Assembly: GCA_017394375.1 (NCBI GenBank)
Contig: JAFPYV010000010.1
Coordinates: 1-9,754, forward strand
DNA from: a bacterium
GTDB lineage: Bacteria; Bacillota_I; Bacilli_A; Mycoplasmatales; Mycoplasmoidaceae
Direction of reading: 5' to 3'
DNA length: 9,754 nucleotides
Shown piece by piece: positions 8,037 to 9,754 of the stretch. Numbering within the stretch: position 1 is the first letter of the stretch; each line of letters starts with the position of its first letter. Under the pieces are notes generated by a model. The model made no database searches and was not told the origin of the DNA. It saw nothing but the letters and a program-made list of their open reading frames with translations. The position numbers and the translations under genes were made by a program.

Positions 8037-8264
8037 ATGTGAATAAGTGATTAAAAAAACTAATTGGCAAAAAAAGATGAAGTGCTTCTAATTGGTATGT
8101 GTTTTATAGACAATCTGCTTTATAAAAATTGTCCGAAGGATTGTCACAAATTTATTTCCTATCTTCCTAAGGATATGACATGTGGTTTGCATGTAGTTAC
8201 AGTTTATTGCAGATATTATCTAGATAAACTAACTGATAAACATGTATTTTTATTGGATAATTAA
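8037..8264 (+). pseudogene. Decayed paralogue of the small gene at 9494
   Basis: A GAGG site (8028-8031) leads to ATG 8037, which is followed by TGA (Trp), as in the gene at 9494. TAA codons at 8052 and 8061 then stop it after five residues (MWISD). The same frame is open again from TTG 8064 to TAA 8262, giving 66 residues that end YYLDKLTDKHVFLLDN. That tail matches the CYFDNWNQEYVYLLDE segment of the 9494 product, and the distance from ATG to the LLD motif is nearly the same (about 75 against 70 codons). The upstream palindrome and promoter are also shared. It is cysteine-rich (five Cys in 66). I do not recognise the family. A short protein from TTG 8064 cannot be excluded, but there is no Shine-Dalgarno for it. 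Confidence 0.55.
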
Positions 8265-8340
8265 TTAAAAAATAAAATAGTAATGTATGCAACAACAAGC
8301 ACCATCATATTTGATGCAAATATTTAAAAATTAAGTAAAA

Positions 8341-8371
8341 AATATGGGAATTTTAAAGTTCTCATATTTTT
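8341..8371. terminator. Bidirectional intrinsic terminator between convergent genes
   Basis: AATATGGGAA (8341-8350) pairs with TTCTCATATT (8359-8368) through one G-T pair, with an 8-base loop. TTTTT follows on the plus strand and a run of six Ts follows on the minus strand. It lies between the plus-strand small gene (ending 8264) and the minus-strand hsdS pseudogene (ending 8425) and fits termination of both. Confidence 0.75.
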
Positions 8372-8964
8372 GTTTGTCATAATTAAATTAAATCATTAAC
8401 TATAAAATAATTTATTTAATTTGATTATTGAAAGTTAGTAGTTAAGTTATTGAATTTATTAAGAATATTTACATTTTTTTCTTGATTTGCTAAGGATGGA
8501 ACTGGAATAGCAATATTTTCTATATTTATAGGACTTAAATTTAACTGTGCTGCACCTTTGCACGCTTTACAAATTCAGATTTAAGAGTTTTCAAATAATA
8601 GTAAAGATATAATTGATTAACCTTAGTAAGACATTTTATAATAAGAGCGATAACACGTATAGCAAGTCAAATTGGTGTGTCATACTTAGATATGTCACCA
8701 ACATCCCCTATTCTACTTATAGTAATACATGCCGGACAATTTGACGCATCACTGTAACCATAAATTTTAGGACTGTTAGCTATAATTGGATAAATGACTG
8801 TTTCTGAATTAATCCCCATGTCTTGTCCAATTTTAAAATAACAAATGTCACCTAATTTCAAATATTCATAATTTTTGTCATTGATTCAATTATTATTTTG
8901 CATTAAATATTTTAATCAGTAATTAAATTCTTTCTTCCTTGCTTCGAGTTCCGTGAATTCGTCT

Positions 8965-9031
8965 AAGATCTTTACAATTTGTTGTTGGTATGGCAAAGAA
9001 GGGAAATAAATATCCAAATTGTAAAGATCTT
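8965..9031. repeat. Perfect 17-bp inverted repeat inside hsdS
   Basis: AAGATCTTTACAATTTG at 8965-8981 is the exact reverse complement of 9015-9031, with a 33-base spacer. On the coding strand the arms encode parts of KDLYNL and QIVKIL, on either side of the start of the central conserved region. It could form an RNA stem or act as a small inversion site; see findings. Confidence 0.8.
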
Positions 9032-9050
9032 TATACGAAATAGTAGGAAA

Positions 9051-9061
9051 CCCTCCCTCCC
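9051..9061. repeat. Short tetranucleotide tandem repeat in hsdS
   Basis: CCCTCCCTCCC (GGGAGGGAGGG on the coding strand) is nearly three units of a 4-bp repeat, in an otherwise AT-rich gene. Its length sets the frame: one unit less joins TRD1 to the rest. It marks the first frameshift. Confidence 0.75.
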
Positions 9062-9438
9062 GAGGATAAACTATAAATTTTTAGTTGAATTGCAAAAAGA
9101 AAGTAATAAAGATATTTAGGCAAAATAGGATTTTTGTTTAAATTTGTGAGAATAATACATTTATCATTTACTCAAATTTTTCCTTTATGTCAATCAACAA
9201 AACCAGCACCACCACATCGAGCAACAGTTATATTTTCGCCATCAAAATTGTATCGGTTTACATAACCCATCGGTAGTACCCCACCAGAAATGACTGGAAT
9301 TTTTCCACTATCGCATTCTGATTTAACTACTAAATCTCTAGTTTTTAAAGTACATAAATCTTCCAATCTTGTATGCGTAATATTGGGAGACTCACATAAT
9401 TGTAGGTTTTTTGGAAAAGTACTCTTTTAAAGAAAGGG

Positions 9439-9488
9439 AATGACAACTAAATGTGTTGTCATTTTTTTATAATTAAACTAAAAGGAGA
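9439..9488 (+). promoter_or_regulatory. Palindrome overlapping promoter, copy 2, with ribosome binding site
   Basis: AATGACAAC (9439-9447) and GTTGTCATT (9455-9463) form a perfect 9-bp palindrome with a 7-base spacer. A T7 tract follows (9462-9468) and then TATAAT at 9468-9473. AAAGGAG (9481-9487) is a strong Shine-Dalgarno 6 bases before ATG 9494. The palindrome and promoter are shared with 7986-8019. The palindrome ends 31 bases before the ATG; it sits just upstream of the divergent hsdS remnant as well. Confidence 0.6.
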
Positions 9489-9493
9489 AAATT

Positions 9494-9754
9494 ATGTGAG
9501 ATTGAAATTTCATAATTAAAATAATAATATTTTGCTTTTTAATTTATGCAGACAAAATGATCTGCATGAAGCGAAATAAGAACAGGTATGAATGCATTTC
9601 AATTCGTGAGAAAGCAATCATTCTTTTTAGGTGAAAATTTGTAATAAAAAGACGATGTTATTTCGATAATTGAAATCAAGAATATGTTTATTTATTAGAT
9701 GAATGATTGGGGATTAAAAAGCATCAACATATTCCTAGCAAAGAAATTGAAAAT
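9494..9754 (+). CDS. Hypothetical protein with hydrophobic N-terminus (partial, runs off right edge)
   Basis: Open for 87 codons from ATG 9494 to the window end, with a textbook AAAGGAG ribosome site and a TATAAT box. It starts ATG TGA GAT TGA, so Met-Trp-Asp-Trp. The first 18 residues are strongly hydrophobic (NFIIKIIIFCFLIYAD), an N-terminal anchor or uncleaved signal. Then comes a basic, Cys-containing segment (MICMKRNKNRYECISIREK, KFVIKRRCYF) and QEYVYLLDEWLGIKKHQHI. Five TGA codons read as Trp, so a standard-code search would miss it. Its tail resembles that of the decayed gene at 8037-8264, and both follow the same palindrome-promoter block. I do not recognise the family. The SREKAI-like stretch and basic repeats hint at nothing I can name. 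Confidence 0.7.

Larger units (their letters stand above)
8425..9426 (-). pseudogene. hsdS: Type I restriction-modification specificity subunit HsdS (pseudogene, two frameshifts, start lost)
   Basis: HsdS holds two target recognition domains (TRDs) joined by conserved helices and tells HsdM where to methylate. TRD1 begins near TRLEDLCTLKTRD and includes PVISGG and the family-typical GENITVARCGGAGFV. It is followed by the conserved spacer FPSLPYQQQIVKILDEFTEL. TRD2 starts KLGDICYFKIGQDMG and ends in a second spacer, IPVPSLANQEKNVNILNKF, with TAA at 8425-8427. Frameshift 1 is at CCCTCCCTCCC (9051-9061): dropping one 4-bp unit restores SSGGFPTISYKDL. Frameshift 2 is at 8557-8559: one more A on the coding strand restores RAKGAAQLNLSP. 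Upstream the frame opens after TAA 9427-9429 without any ATG before the TRD, so the start is missing or non-standard. It is near full length (about 330 codons). hsdM is 6.7 kb away on the same strand. It may be a silent, phase-variable or recombining copy; as written it gives no full HsdS. Confidence 0.85.

Noticed and set aside
9051..9061. G-quadruplex on the coding strand
   Set aside because: Only three G3 tracts are present; four are needed within one strand.
1..9754. tRNA, rRNA or CRISPR features
   Set aside because: No cloverleaf with a conserved T loop, no rRNA-like stretch and no regularly spaced direct repeats were seen on either strand.

Overview
The window is AT-rich and comes from a mollicute that reads TGA as tryptophan (genetic code 4). 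Nearly every recognisable gene has in-frame TGA codons at plausible Trp positions. One example is the TGA directly after the NPPY motif of the type I methylase; others lie all through the membrane proteins. With TGA as stop the genes fall into pieces, so all boundaries here assume code 4. I cannot name the species. A mycoplasma or ureaplasma relative is the natural reading.

Layout, left to right. At 1-1707 (minus) is a type I restriction-modification methylase, HsdM, almost complete and open at the left edge. Divergent from it, at 2187-3005 (plus), a 40-residue ORF and a Fic/Doc-fold protein form a possible toxin-antitoxin pair. A decayed IS3-family insertion sequence fills 3042-4353, and a shorter, deleted relative lies at 5110-5421. 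Between them is a small two-helix membrane protein on the minus strand whose 5' end looks frameshifted. From 7841 down to 5450 (minus) are two genes: a broken gene for an exported helical protein, then an intact membrane protein of about 419 residues built as an internal duplication. At 8037-8264 (plus) is a decayed small gene, followed by a two-way terminator shared with the convergent hsdS pseudogene (8425-9426, minus). At 9494 to the right edge (plus) is an intact-looking paralogue of that small gene.

How the parts fit. This is an accessory, plastic region: restriction-modification genes, a Fic protein, IS remains, membrane proteins and many fresh frameshifts. The HsdS subunit that would give the methylase its specificity is broken here by a 4-bp tandem duplication and a 1-bp slip, and has no normal start codon. 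It may be a silent or phase-variable copy; a working hsdS, if there is one, lies outside the window.

The least expected structures are these: (i) two copies of a cassette with a palindrome, a TATAAT box, a Shine-Dalgarno sequence and an ATG-TGA start, each placed upstream of a divergent gene on the minus strand; (ii) the ungapped two-fold repeat in the membrane protein; (iii) a perfect 17-bp inverted repeat inside hsdS. No rRNA, tRNA or CRISPR array was seen.
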